From assembly GCA_002633005.1 (NCBI GenBank), contig NMRA01000084.1, positions 620,600 to 684,599 of the forward strand: DNA of 64,000 nt, read 5' to 3'. The notes beneath the pieces were generated by a model. It saw only the letters and a program-made list of their open reading frames with translations, was not told where the DNA came from and did no database searches. This document shows, piece after piece, positions 53,023-64,000 of the stretch. Numbering within the stretch: the stretch's first letter is position 1; each line of letters starts with the position of its first letter. The translations under genes and the position numbers were made by a program. The stretch is from Phoronis australis. Its lineage: Eukaryota; Phoronida; Phoronidae.

Positions 53023-54406
53023 AGGTGCGGCAATACTTTATGAGCTGATGATTTGTTTTGAGCTACGAAACTATTAAACGTCAGTTCTCTGTGTTTGTCA
53101 AACCATCAGTGAGGCGACGTTCTGCGTGACGTGTGTGATTTATTCGAAAAGGTAATAAACATGCATTCCATCAAATAATCAACCGTTCTTTGATTTAGGG
53201 TAAAATGTTATAAAGGTGGTCTCAACTTGTTCCATACTCAAATTGAATGAAAACGAGGTTCAATGGGTTGGAAAGAACTGATAGTTCGTCGGTCATTACT
53301 AGAGCCCCGAGCCTGCAGTGGAACAAGAAAAGGGCCGACGCTGGTCAAGTAACAACGAATTGACGAATCTCTTCCACTGAGCTGACCAGAAATTGCATCT
53401 AATCGGGATAAGGAACACATTGGAGACCATGTTCCCAACTGGAGGTGGTTTAAATTGTTGATGGAAGTTGGGTTCATAGCTTCTTCAACAAATTCCAGTA
53501 TCTTTAAAAACCATTTTCTAAGAAATATCAGAGATTAAGAACGATTATACAAAACTAATTTTATTACATCTTGAATATTAAATTTAGGTACTGCCGAGAA
53601 CCCTCGTAGATTCGCGATGGGCAAAAAGACAAAGCAAAAAGAATATATTACGAAATACTAAATACCAGAAAAATTAAATGAACACTCAATAAAGCCAATA
53701 TATTCAAGTGAGAAAATACGATGAATAAAACACACAAAACCATGTTCGTCCCAGTCAACGCATTGAGTATTCAAAAACGTAAACACTGGCAAAACCCTGT
53801 CGTAGAAGGAACCCGTGGATTTAGTTATTTTTCCTATAAATTTGCTTATCGAGTTAGTACCAGGTCTTTTCAGCTCCGAAGTTCATCTAACAGTCACTGT
53901 AGAGGGATTACACTGAGTGCTGGGCATTCAAAGGATAACACACAGTAGACTTACTCTCGACTCTCAGAAGTTGCAAACATTTCGAAGTCATGGGAGCACG
54001 CCACCTTTGGACATATCATGAGAGTTATTTCTGCTCATGATGGACTAGAACGTCTGCACGGTTAGCGGAAGGTCCCAGGCTCGTGTTCCGGTTAGGGCAG
54101 ACATCTTTAAGGCTTATAGTCACAAGTGGCATGCTCACCAGATTTAAAAATGTTTCCACGCTGCTTTATATAGGTTATATGTTGCCACAAGGTTCTAAAG
54201 TCACGAGACTGTACAATCTCCTAGTCAAAGTCCTAGTATGTAAATGTGGTTAAAAATTACTACAAATTTTATATAATATACTTGTTTGAAAATACATAAA
54301 CTACACTAAACAACGTACAAGACTGTCATTACGCTACTCATGTGGTTTGAGTAACCTACCCGAAAATTTGGACCAAAGTTCCTCATGTCTTGTCAACCAA
54401 CTTTGA
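53023..54406. other. Intergenic, no gene recognised
   Basis: Apart from the tRNA-like fragment at 54041-54089, nothing is supported. Confidence 0.5.
54041..54089 (+). repeat. Possible tRNA-derived SINE remnant
   Basis: TGGACTAGAACG (54041-54052) resembles box A, and GGCTCGTGTTCC (54078-54089), preceded by GGAAGGTCCCA, resembles box B of a tRNA-derived head with one inserted base. Boundaries cannot be set. Confidence 0.3.
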
Positions 54407-54411
54407 ATTCT

Positions 54412-54722
54412 CAGGGGCCGATCCAGGATTTTGAGTTAGGGGGGAGGGCCAGGGCACAGGACTAACCAGAATTTCGGCAGATGCGCGTGCTCTCAAAATG
54501 TAGGGATGCAGGGGCCTCGAATTTTTAGGTTTGCTGACCTTTTGACTAAAAAAGGTAAACAGGGTTTGTTGTTTAGGGCCTATGCATTGTTTATTCACCC
54601 TCGAGCCCCCCTGGTTGCACGCATGTGATAGTCAGCGATTCACAACCGAACTGCCAAATGGTATCTGGTTGAATTTTAGGGGGGGTCATGGCCCCCTTGC
54701 CCCCCCCCTAAATCAGCCACTG
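54412..54722 (-). mobile_element. MITE-like transposon, family B copy 2 (311 bp)
   Basis: Begins CAGGGGCCGATCCAGG and ends CCTAAATCAGCCACTG, with a perfect 5-bp target-site duplication ATTCT (54407-54411 and 54723-54727). It is the reverse-complement match of 29126-29411 with G/C-tract length differences. No coding capacity. Confidence 0.82.
54590..54595 (-). terminator. Candidate poly(A) signal for the WD40 gene
   Basis: AATAAA on the - strand, about 875 bases after the TAG stop and inside the transposon copy 54412-54722. A weaker ATTAAA lies at 55201-55206. Neither can be proven from sequence. Confidence 0.25.
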
Positions 54723-54727
54723 ATTCT

Positions 54728-55467
54728 ATACAAGTCAAAACTAATCAAGATTGGAAAGAGCAAGATTAAGCAACTTCAAAGCAATCACATACACGTACAA
54801 AAATACCATACTTCTATACAAGTCTGATGATATTATGAAAGTTTCAGTGAACAAAAAAATGCAATGAATTTACTGCAATTAATGTGTATCGACTTCTGTC
54901 AATATCCACTGAATCATGAAAAAATGTAAAGCTGAAGCTGTGACCAATACATTTTATGTGCCCATCAGAAGTGGCATTCCTACTGAAGTTGCAACTCCCC
55001 AGTTTTGAAGTAATTCGTGTGACATCATAAATCCCATCACAACTAGTATCAGAAGAGGTTGTTCAACCTACAGACTTGCAAAACTGCCGAGCCTGGGTTG
55101 AACTCACTTTACAGAGAATTGAAAGTCCGCTAGAGGTGGTGATATGCAACACACATACATGTATTCAATCCAGCGAGCAAATCAACTACGCCATCTGTTG
55201 TTTAATTCAAATGTATTAGCGATAACTCCGATAACTCTGATATCGTTTACAAAAGAGGAGTCAGTGACAAAGGTAAGGGGAGTTACAATGGGGTTTCGAC
55301 AGATTAGAGTTTCCCCCCAAATAGTGACATGTGACCTCAATGTTCCTAATGAACTCCCAGCATTCACTTAATGCAGAAGATCACACATGGATCTCTAAGA
55401 CCACACCCTGTTCGCTAATCAGGAATGAATTTGTTTTCAACAGCATAATGGTTGTCCATAACAGACA
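54728..55467 (-). other. 3' flank / probable 3' UTR of the WD40 gene
   Basis: AT-rich trailer after the TAG stop, with an ATTAAA poly(A) variant (- strand) at 55201-55206. Open frames here lack support. Confidence 0.4.
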
Positions 55468-56681
55468 CTAACCACTACTATCTAACAAAACAATGGCTTC
55501 CGGCTTGGCTGAGCCATATGGTAGATCATTATCCACATGACCACCTTTTCCATCACCAGGGAAACCAAAAAGGAAAGTTGTGGGTTTTGCAGTTTTCGCA
55601 ACTGCCATGGTAACACGGTTGCCGCTATCAGTGACAAGAACAGACGTAACAGATTCATCTGGAGTGAGACTAGCGACGACCACGCCTGACTCTACATCCC
55701 ATAATGTCACATGACTGTTGGATGCGAAGGACGACGTCGTCAGCAGAACTGATTCATCTCGAATGAGTTTCAAATGTAATGCATAGCTGGGGATTGTGCA
55801 GTGCAGTTGCCACGATTGGGCGTCGTAGATTTTAACATGGTTAGTCGTGAGTGAGTAGGCGAGTCTGTTCAACTTTGAGCTATGAGTAAAGGAGAGGAGA
55901 CTCCCGCCACTTTCCTCAAACCTCTGCACCACACCTTTGTTGGTGAGTGAATAAGCGACCAGTTGAGATTTTGTCTCTCGGTCTGGAAACACCAGTAGGT
56001 CCCTACTGTCATAGAGTTGTTCAGAGAACTTGGTGTTGAATGGAATCTGAGAGCAGGTCTCATCAGACAAATTGACAACATAACAGGTGGTGCTCTGGTA
56101 ATCATGATACACCGAGTACACGGCTGCGGCACCACTCCTTTCGAAACTCAAACCATTCCGATCAGCTGATTTGTCGCTATCCAACATCAATGGAATCGAT
56201 GACACCAGCTGAGCTGAGTGAATGTCGTACTTATCAATACGAGTCAAGCATTCAGAAAACATGTAAACCAGAGAAGGGCGTTTAACAAGGAAACCATGTG
56301 TGGCTGGAAAAGTGTTGCATAGCTCACCCTGATTAAGGTCACATGTGTAACATGCGTTGTCTGTTTGTAGAAATGCGACAGTGTCAGACAGGAACTGTAC
56401 ACTGTTGACGCTGATACCTTTAAACTTACGAAGTTTCTCCCCAGTCATGGTATCATATACGCACAACGAGAACTCATCAATGTATGAGACAGTTCCAACA
56501 GCATGGCGTTGTGAGTCAGGTGTTAGATAGAGCTGACCAATCACATTCAAGCCATTACCAGTATACTCTGGAGATATGACGGGATTCTCCCGCGATGTAT
56601 CGTACAATCGAATGGCGTTATCCCCTCCGCACACAGCCACTGTTCTCAAGTCGTTACTCACTAGGTTGGAGATCATGATGC
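55468..56681 (-). CDS. WD40 protein terminal exon, 404 codons
   Basis: Large last exon with acceptor TTTTCTAG, beginning GIMISNLVSNDLRTVAVCGG. It carries several divergent blades (GDNAIRLYDTSRE; FSLCVYDTMTGEKLRKFKG; NHVKIYDAQSWQLHC; SNSHVTLWDVESGVVVASL) and ends LLDSSG-TAG. The last exon alone is enough for most of one seven-bladed propeller. Confidence 0.9.
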
Positions 56682-59600
56682 CTAGAAAATTAAAATTAGC
56701 ATTTCTTCTACAAGGGACTGTTTCACCTCAAAAGTAGGAACCACACACTTGTACCAAACCTAGATTAAAGCATGCTTTAGAAAAAACAGCTGGCTTAAAT
56801 TTGTTGTTCTCACACTATGCCTCTTTTCGTTTGTTTTAACTTATACAGAAAACTAGTACCGGTAATAGCAAGTCAGCACAGGTGCACATTAGTATTACAA
56901 ACAAATAATTCCTTCAGTGACCCAACCACAAATAAAGTGCTTAACACTGCGACAACACTACAAATTTTTAGGACAAGTTGTTGCATTTCAGCTTGACTCA
57001 AGGATTTCTTCTCATCAACGCCAGTACCAAACTTAATGTCAGTGAAGATGGTGCGCACACAAGAGCTTGTCAATTAATCCGCAAATTTAAAACTCTTGGA
57101 AACAATTGCTAGTGATGGAAACTGTAATAAACATTTCACTTAGATCTGGCACTTATGCTTAATATATCAAATTTGACACTGAAATTGATTTTGTGGACTC
57201 CAAAACTAGTGACTTTCGTGATACATCATGGCTCAAAGGCAATCTAAGGGTATTCAAGAGAATGCAACTGACATCTGGTAATATTACCATTTGCCGATGA
57301 ATGTGTTCAGGCAATTAATAACACTTTAGTTACACTGCACCTTTAATGAAATAACTGTTAGTGAATTATTCAGATACGTCAGAATTTTGAACCGTCCAAG
57401 CAGTTGTTTTGGAAATTTGGGACATTTTATCACGACAGCGTTTATCCAATTTTGGAGGCAGTCCATCTTACTGCAGAGTACAATGTGCAACACTGAAAAA
57501 CAGTACTCGCAAAAATTAACTGGACAAGATTTAGTTTCCTGGTCCTCATGCGTAATGACCCAGCTACTCTAACGATGAATGCATGCCCTGCTTCTTAGGT
57601 GTAATCAGTGAGAATTTTTCTTGCAAGCTAGTTGTCATGACAAAGCATTCTGAAAAGTATTGAAAATATGAGGAACCCAGTACAGGTAAAAATTGAAAAT
57701 GGGATGATGATCTTTCTACCCTTGGAGTTTACTAATGGGAACACAATAGCCCGATTAATTCAGTCCAGCTGATTGGGCTGCTTGGTCATCTATGCAATCT
57801 TTTATGACACCTCGTTATGTCATAAAGCCATGTGCCTGTTGACAGTTGGCAGCCCAGCCAGCTGGCTCTCTATCGTGTTGGCAGGGAATGGGGGTAATTG
57901 AAATTTGCACTTCAGTTGACAAAGTTAACTGCTTTTGGTTTGAATTTTCACTGGTACTAGGTCCATCATGATGTCAATTTATGTCCCAACAATTCATGTT
58001 CAACACCACAAACCTGAAGACTGTTGACAGAATTTCTCTTCCTCTCCAGTGTTCAGGTCCCAATACTTGACTAGATCAGCCACAGCTCCAAATAAGTATT
58101 TGCCATCTTGAGTAACCTTAAACAGAAAAATAACATGACATTGTCTGAAAAGAATTAACATGTGTCTGAGCCCTTTTAATTTTCATAGTGTATTCATAAA
58201 TGTCATGCAATTAACTATTTGAGAGATACAATACTTCTAACCTTGACTGCCATCTTGTTCTTTCCTTAGTTGTAATTATTTCCATGCCACACAGATTGGC
58301 ACCATATCCAACCCAACTTCCCCCTCTGCCCCGTCATCTCAAATTCCACCATTTTACACCTGGTCATCACGACGTCTGCCCCTCCCCACAAGATCACCAC
58401 CAATCTAAGGCTCCTCTTAGTTGCCATCAACGCTGCCTTACAAATCATCTATTTGCTTTGAATTGAATCAATTTTCAAATGTTGGGGAGATGGCGCAGCA
58501 TTGTAACACCCATATCTTTCACCCTGCCAGGAAAGTGCACCTTGTCTTTATTCCTATTTCAAGGTCAATCTCACCACTGCCAAATGTAGTTCATATAAAT
58601 AGTGACACTGTTTGACATTTGACCTCTCACCTGCAGTCTGCCTGGCTGGTATAGGTCAAACAGACGAATGGTCATGACCTCTTGACCAGTGTCCAAGTTG
58701 TAGAGTACCATACTCATGGGTACACAGACAATGAGCACACCCTGCGATGTAGTCATCATAGATTGGCAATACATCTGCAATGTGATGCTATGCTGCAGTG
58801 TGTTGTGGCTGATGGTATGAACAAACACTGTGAATGGCTTAGTCTCGTGACGGAAGTAGGCGTACAAGTCATCCAGTGCAGCGATTTTGCAACTCTTGTG
58901 ACAAGTTAGCTCTTCGTCAATGAATTCACTCTGCAAAAGGTTATAACTTGTGAGTCATCAACCATAGCAATGCAGACAAACAATTCACTGGGTCTACACT
59001 TGGGTTGAGTTATCTAGGCTAGATGCCAAGATTTTTCTAAGGATGCTAGAGTGATCACAAGCTTTGGTTGTAATGTATGGCGATATGTCATTATAGTTTG
59101 GGTGTTATTGCATTTTCACAAGATTCTTGACTCTATGGATCGTACACCTGGCTATGTTTGAATGAGTGTGGGTTAATACCCACATGCGTGAACCCCAGCG
59201 GGATTTCCATGACCATTACTATAAGTTGTTGGTGGTTATTGGTAACCAATGCTTAAAACTACAATAAACTTGCATCAGGTTGGAGATGCTAAACATTGAT
59301 TTAGACCACTTACTGACATAAAATTGTCTTCAACGTATTTGTTACTCGGATGAGAATTGATTGTCAGTCTCCTAAATATCTGACAGCGCTTTATTTCTGG
59401 AGATTTTGATCAGTGAATAACACGCCATGCCTAACAAATCAAAAGTTATTAAATAGCCTGCTCACTAACAATAACAGATAGCCAGTTGTATTCAAGATTA
59501 AAAAATCACACCTATTTTGACTGAGGAACAATTTGAGACCAATTGTTTTTTGTGACAGAAGGTTGGTTTAGACACTCTAATTATCATTGATAACAGATGA

Positions 59601-62600
59601 CCAGTGCAATGCAATGTCCATGACTGGATGAACATAAATTAAAAAGACATAAGTGACGAAATAAATTATTGACAATTGCAGCTGTTCATCATTTACTCAT
59701 CGTTTAGTAACACATGTTAAACACTAACAAACTATGTCTCCTTGTGACTTACATTGGGGGGTTTTCATCCACAAGCACCTTTCAACAAAATCTTACATAA
59801 TTGTCATAGAATCTCCACACCCGAGGCATACACCATTGTTTTTCTTTGTGGCTAATCAATCACACATCACATTATTAATTCATAAAGTGCACGCAAAAAA
59901 CAACTGTGATTCACCTTCTCAGTTCCAGTTGCCACATCCCAAACTCGAACTGATTTTTCACACAATCCCAACATAAACTGTTTCTTGTCACCACCAAAAC
60001 AGAATTTGATCGGACCATCATCAATGGGAATGTCATACAACTTCTCACCTAAAAGGAAAAACAGGTCCCTTTTAATTCCCCATACAGCAGCAATTAACCA
60101 TAATTCTTCACACACAATAATAATAATAAGTTAAAATATAATTTATTCTAATTTTCAAAGGATTTGAAAATTACTGACAAAATGAATATTATTCGATGCA
60201 CCTGTGGTTAAATTTGTAATAGGCTTATTTTCACGAGACACACCTTCGCTAAGATTTGGAATTTTGCTATCCTAATGCCTAAATGAGCCTAAGGTGGACT
60301 GTGACCCAACTCTTCCTCACTCATTCACAAATTAAGGCTTAGCCATCTTCTCAATAAAACCTGTTCACAATGCATCGATTTTGAAAATTCAAAGATGGTT
60401 ACAATTTACTTTTCAATTTCAAAAATAGTCGATGTTGGTCGTTTGTCCTACAAATTGTTCGTATTTTTGCTTTGAAACTCGCACACTAAACAGGAGTGCC
60501 GGTTTATGACCGCAAATATCTCATCCACCATGTTCAGTCAAGCCCATGAATAGAGACTAGCTCACTTCGATATGTGGCAATGCCATCAAGCCTTGGATGT
60601 GCCTACTAGGAATTTGCTGGATAATTTGGCATAAACAGTACAATACTTTCTCGTCCACTTGCGTGCAAATCCTGTTGCGAATGTACAGAAAGTTTTACCA
60701 CTTCCATCACCCATCACAATTTGTTTTTCATTCCACTGCCTTATTACATATTACTTCGAGGCCAGAATTGTAGGATGACACTTGATTTTACTCAATTTCA
60801 AATTGCTGGTTATAGTTTATGGCAGTCAGTAATTGGAAGATTATGTTGTCCGCCCAACAGAATTAACTGCTCTCTAGTTTTAGGTTAAAATACCACATTA
60901 CATATTTGCTATAAATCTCAAAATTTAGAAACTCTACCACGTACGTTAACTTTTCACTCTTATTTAAAAACTTGAAAATTGGAAATTCAAAAATACTATT
61001 GTCACTTCCAGTGTTTACAACCATGTTCCTGATGGAAAATTTCGTGCGTGACCACCATCTGTGTCAATCTCCACAGAATGATACCATCAGCAGAAGCTGG
61101 ACGGTTTCTTTGAAGATAGTGGCTGTGTTAAGGTTGGCGAAATGGTCCAAACTGGACCAGTGAGGATGTCAGCGTAGGATTCCTTTTACGTACCACGTAT
61201 CTTGACAATGAACGGTGGAATGACGACAATGGGACATGTCATTCCATGTGAAATCTCTGTCTGTCACAGGCACTACATCACATTTCCCAACAGAAAACTT
61301 ATTGTGAATGCTTCTCACTGGTAAGGGTTACAATAGGAGCTTACCAAAGTGTCTGAACTTGTATGGTGGTGTTCTTTTGTGTGAGGAAAGGGGACACTGA
61401 GATAGGGGTACGAATAAGTAAACCATTGCCTGTTTGTGGCAGCATTCTTTCCTGTCATTTTAAACAAAAAGGACTATGAAAACTAGATCCATTAGTAAAA
61501 CTAATATTATTTTTTAGTTCTCTAATGACACAGTGCATTCCAACTGCTGAATTCTTCATTGCTATGTCCAAACCTCTATTGTGTAACCTGCTCAAGCAAC
61601 GCAATTGGTTGAATTGACTTGCAGTGTGTAGGCCAAACTTATCAGTCCAAGTGATCCCTAATACTCCCCACAGAATGCAGTGATATTCATGTAGTAGTGT
61701 GCAACATGTAACTGAAGGTGAAGCTCACTGACTGGTGTATTCTGGGTAAAAAATATCGGGCTCATATAAAAATCAAAATTCACGTGTAAAACAACATTAT
61801 TTACAGTACCATTAGACTCCTTCAGTCAGCCACAAGCTTGTAGCTATAGCAGTGGACTAGTGTCACATGCTCGGCGTCGTGACCAAAGAGCCCAAAACCC
61901 ATTCTTTAACTCCACTTCTGCCAAGCTCTCATCAGGCTCCATTAGATCAGAGACCATCTATTTACAGATACTCTTTTGTTAGAGCTGATAAAATCAACCA
62001 AACCAGTACATTAACAGATTGCCGAGCCATGACAGACCTCATTTAATTTCATTTCCATATGCAACCATGACCACCTTGATCCCCGGTTGCCTGCGATAGA
62101 GAGAGACATTGGCACTGTAATGATTCTTGAATTAAAGACGTCTTTACCAAATTGAAATCAACTGACAGTACATACCTGTATTCACTTGCCATGCACTTAG
62201 TGAACTCTTTGATGAGGTGATGGCCACTTCGTCATCATTGGTCAGTTCCACAGCGTGCAGTTCTTGCTCTGTGTCCACTTTACGGAACATTTTTCCGTCT
62301 GAGAGATCCCACACCCGTAATGTACAGTCCTCTGATGCAGTCACCAGATGTCTATTGTCCTTTGCTAACGCCATCCCATGGACATTTTTAGAATGACCTA
62401 GAGTGCAGCAACATATGTTAATTAAAAGACAACAAAGCATCATATAGGTGAAAAATATTATAAAATTTAGTTTCATAGCCATTCTACCAGACAGTTAGTA
62501 GAAAGAGAATACCAGGAACAAAACCTAAAGTGACTGCCAGAGTGGGGAGACTTTAGACACGATAATCAAATATATTGAAACGCTTCTAAGCAAAGAGTTT

Positions 62601-63270
62601 GCGGATTACATGTGGTCCAGAGCAGAGATAAAGTATAGCAGGTTCATTGTCTTGAGTGTCTCACATTCTCCTTCTAAAATTCCATACAAGTGTTGAACAA
62701 ACATGACCAAAAAATTCTCTGAACAGACCTGACCTGCTTCCCCAAGTCATCACCAAATGTCACTATCCTTTTCATGATGGTAGACAAATACATTGTAGGA
62801 TAGAGTATTGGATTTGTTTTTGAAAGGTTACGTAACTAAACACTTCCCTCTGATTCAAGCTGGACAAGAAAAGAACAACAAATCACGCTATACAGAATTT
62901 GCAAATGTTTGCGGTGCGAAAACTGCATCCCACCGTGCAACAGTAAAATTTTATTTGAAATTAGAAAGAACAATAAATATCAATATAATCATTGCTGAAC
63001 AGCTGAACAGCACCACTGTGGGTGAATACCACAGGCCAGAGTGGTGCACTGCAATTTCAGATTGTGGTTATTTGTGTCCATTCAGTGCAAGGAACTCACA
63101 ACAACCAGACATCTACTATACATTGTCCTGTGCACCAATTTCGTACCTGGCAATGTATGTATGAGTTGACCACCAGGGGGATACAACCACTGAGACTGGG
63201 GTATTAGTGCTGGAACAGAAGGAGCTCTAGCGCCATCCAGCAGGGAACACAGTGACTTGAACTGTTCTTG
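55468..63270 (-). CDS. WD40-repeat protein, C-terminal part (NACHT-WD/NWD-like), 5' end off window
   Basis: Seven - strand exons join with GT-AG introns and consistent phases: 63270-63147, 62397-62176, 60048-59915, 58930-58631, 58116-58014, 56681-55468, where 56681-55468 is the last; these six blocks are the ones I can define exactly (698 codons in total). The translation begins with a linker containing WLYPPGGQLIHTLPGHSK and enters WD40 blades such as HLVTASEDCTLRVWDLSDGK, KSVRVWDVATGTEK and DLVKYWDLNTGEEE, then weaker blades to a TAG stop. The PPGG-x-L-I-x-T-L-x-G-H junction is typical of the NACHT-to-WD40 transition in NWD1/NWD2-like proteins. The family couples a STAND NTPase to a beta-propeller sensor; here only the propeller is present, so the NTPase is an inference. 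The summary's count of seven is corrected here to six defined exons. Confidence 0.85.
56682..58013 (-). other. Intron of the WD40 gene
   Basis: 1,332 bases, AT-rich, with no feature recognised. Confidence 0.7.
58014..58116 (-). CDS. WD40 protein exon, blade DLVKYWDLNTGEEE
   Basis: Acceptor TTTCTGTTTAAG, donor TCTTCAG|GTTTGT (- strand). It encodes VTQDGKYLFGAVADLVKYWD and LNTGEEEKFCQQSS, a recognisable WD40 blade, and ends in phase 1. Confidence 0.88.
58117..58630 (-). other. Intron of the WD40 gene
   Basis: 514 bases; open frames on both strands here show no blade signature and are treated as chance. Confidence 0.7.
58631..58930 (-). CDS. WD40 protein exon, divergent blades
   Basis: Exactly 100 codons, phase 0 at both ends, with acceptor CTTTTGCAG and donor CTGCAG|GTGAGA. 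It encodes EFIDEELTCHKSCKIAALDD and PMSMVLYNLDTGQEVMTIRL. The blade signature is weak (YNLDTG in place of WDxxTG), as is usual in distal propellers of NWD-like proteins. Confidence 0.85.
58931..59914 (-). other. Intron of the WD40 gene
   Basis: 984 bases without recognisable features. Confidence 0.7.
59915..60048 (-). CDS. WD40 protein exon, blade ending KSVRVWDVATGTEK
   Basis: Acceptor TTTTCCTTTTAG, donor GAGAAG|GTGAAT (- strand). It enters in phase 1 and leaves in phase 0. It completes the split glycine from the previous exon and encodes EKLYDIPIDDGPIKFCFGGD and KSVRVWDVATGTEK. Confidence 0.88.
60049..62175 (-). other. Intron of the WD40 gene
   Basis: 2,127 bases. The flanking exons join directly as AWQVNTG-EKLYDIPI, so no exon is missing here. 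No repeat recognised. Confidence 0.7.
62176..62397 (-). CDS. WD40 protein exon, first complete blade
   Basis: Acceptor CTGCACTCTAG, donor AATACAG|GTATGT (- strand). It encodes GHSKNVHGMALAKDNRHLVT and ASEDCTLRVWDLSDGK, a canonical WD40 blade with the GH and WD hallmarks, and then AITSSKSSLSAWQVNTG, a second, degenerate blade. Confidence 0.9.
62398..63146 (-). other. Intron of the WD40 gene
   Basis: 749 bases. Flanking exons join directly as IHTLPG-HSKNVHG. Nothing else recognised. Confidence 0.7.
63147..63270 (-). CDS. WD40 protein exon, pre-propeller linker
   Basis: On the - strand, acceptor TTTGTCTTTCAG and donor TTGCCAG|GTACG. It encodes QEQFKSLCSLLDGARAPSVP and then the PPGGQLIHTLP segment leading into the first blade. 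It ends in phase 1. I could not find the preceding exon between 63271 and 64000. Confidence 0.8.
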
Positions 63271-64000
63271 CTGAAAGACAAAGTCATGATTTATTTGGAA
63301 ACCATGGCAGTAACTAAAGGTCAAATAACAATTTAATGATTATGAAATTGATGAACTGAAATGACGTGTTAGTGCAATGGATTTGTCTGCATGGACCGTC
63401 TTATGTATAGAGAAAACTGTTGCATGTGCATCATAGAGCATAGATTTGCAAACTTCACCCAATCCTGAATCAAGAACATGCCACGTAAACCACAGTCTGC
63501 TCAATAAGCTGACAGATAGATGCTAGCTTTATACTCATATCTACAATAGACCGAACTTCTGCCTGCTTGAAATATTACTAATTGGTAATAGGATACCTCC
63601 ATTAAGAAGGATTCCATGTCTTAAACAAAAGCAACGCAGAGCGTTGAAATGCGCCCACAATTGCACCGTATACGGTATCCTTCTAGGGTTGTTTATTGGT
63701 ACCATAAAGTGGCCAGTAGAGGGCATATATGTAGTATGTTGTACTTTGCAAAATGGAAAGGCATGGTCATTGTCTCCTCAATAGGCTAGGTTTCAAAATG
63801 TGAGTGATCTTCATAATACAAGCACATCCTATGCATCAGTTGCTTAAAGCACCACAGAAACATAGAATTAAAAACAAATTTACCAACATACAAGATTAGC
63901 ACAGCATTAGAATGCCAGAAACAAATTTCTACTTGGAACTTTTCCTTCATAGTCACGAAGTAACACAAAGTATACACCTGAAGACCTATGAAAATACAGA
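63271..64000 (-). other. Probable intron of the WD40 gene, continuing off window
   Basis: The next upstream exon is expected beyond the right edge. The open frames here (for example 63541-63726 and 63786-63977, - strand) show no NACHT or WD40 motif. Confidence 0.5.

Overview
This is a eukaryotic window. It is AT-rich, its coding sequence is split by GT-AG introns, and it carries many dispersed repeats. The gene families and repeat style suggest a marine invertebrate, possibly a deuterostome such as a hemichordate or lancelet. The species is a guess; the phylum cannot be fixed from the sequence alone. There is one 301-base gap (52156-52456) and single Ns at 2904, 25148 and 38607.

Only two genes are supported. 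(1) On the + strand, about 34.0-48.9 kb, lies a complete NR4A (Nurr1/NGFI-B/HR38) orphan nuclear receptor. Its eight coding exons encode about 615 residues: a Tyr/Ser-rich N-terminus with a SUMO-type VKQE site, a two-zinc-finger DNA-binding domain with the CEGCKG P-box, the NR4A-type GRR extension, and a ligand-binding-type domain. The first coding exon (M-I-V-L-Q-P-Q, matching the vertebrate M-P-C-V-Q-A-Q start) lies 6.4 kb upstream of the next one. It sits behind a TATA box and a near-consensus CRE, which fits an immediate-early gene. (2) On the - strand, 55468-63270, are the last seven exons (698 codons) of a WD40-repeat protein. Its linker and first repeat look like the start of the WD region in NACHT-WD (NWD) proteins. 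The 5' part, where a NACHT domain would be, lies beyond the right edge.

The first 34 kb show no convincing gene. They hold AT-rich noncoding DNA, a long CTG repeat (6.8 kb), an AAC/AAT-type repeat (21.9-22.2 kb) and several short DNA transposons. The region between the two genes (48.9-55.4 kb) is a transposon graveyard.

The most informative structure outside the genes is a set of small non-autonomous DNA transposons whose ends can be fixed by target-site duplications. An about 874-bp family (2876-3749; 51579-52483) and an about 300-bp family (29126-29411; 54412-54722) share CAGTGGCGGATYTAGG-like ends. A third family has CATGGGCGGC ends (37122-37260; 52951-53017). All three make 5-bp duplications. 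A fourth family (1793-1970; 44149-44325) has AATTGACC ends. A 79-bp fold-back with an 8-bp duplication sits just upstream of an NR4A exon. I see no bacterial-type system, CRISPR array or clearly new biochemical pathway.
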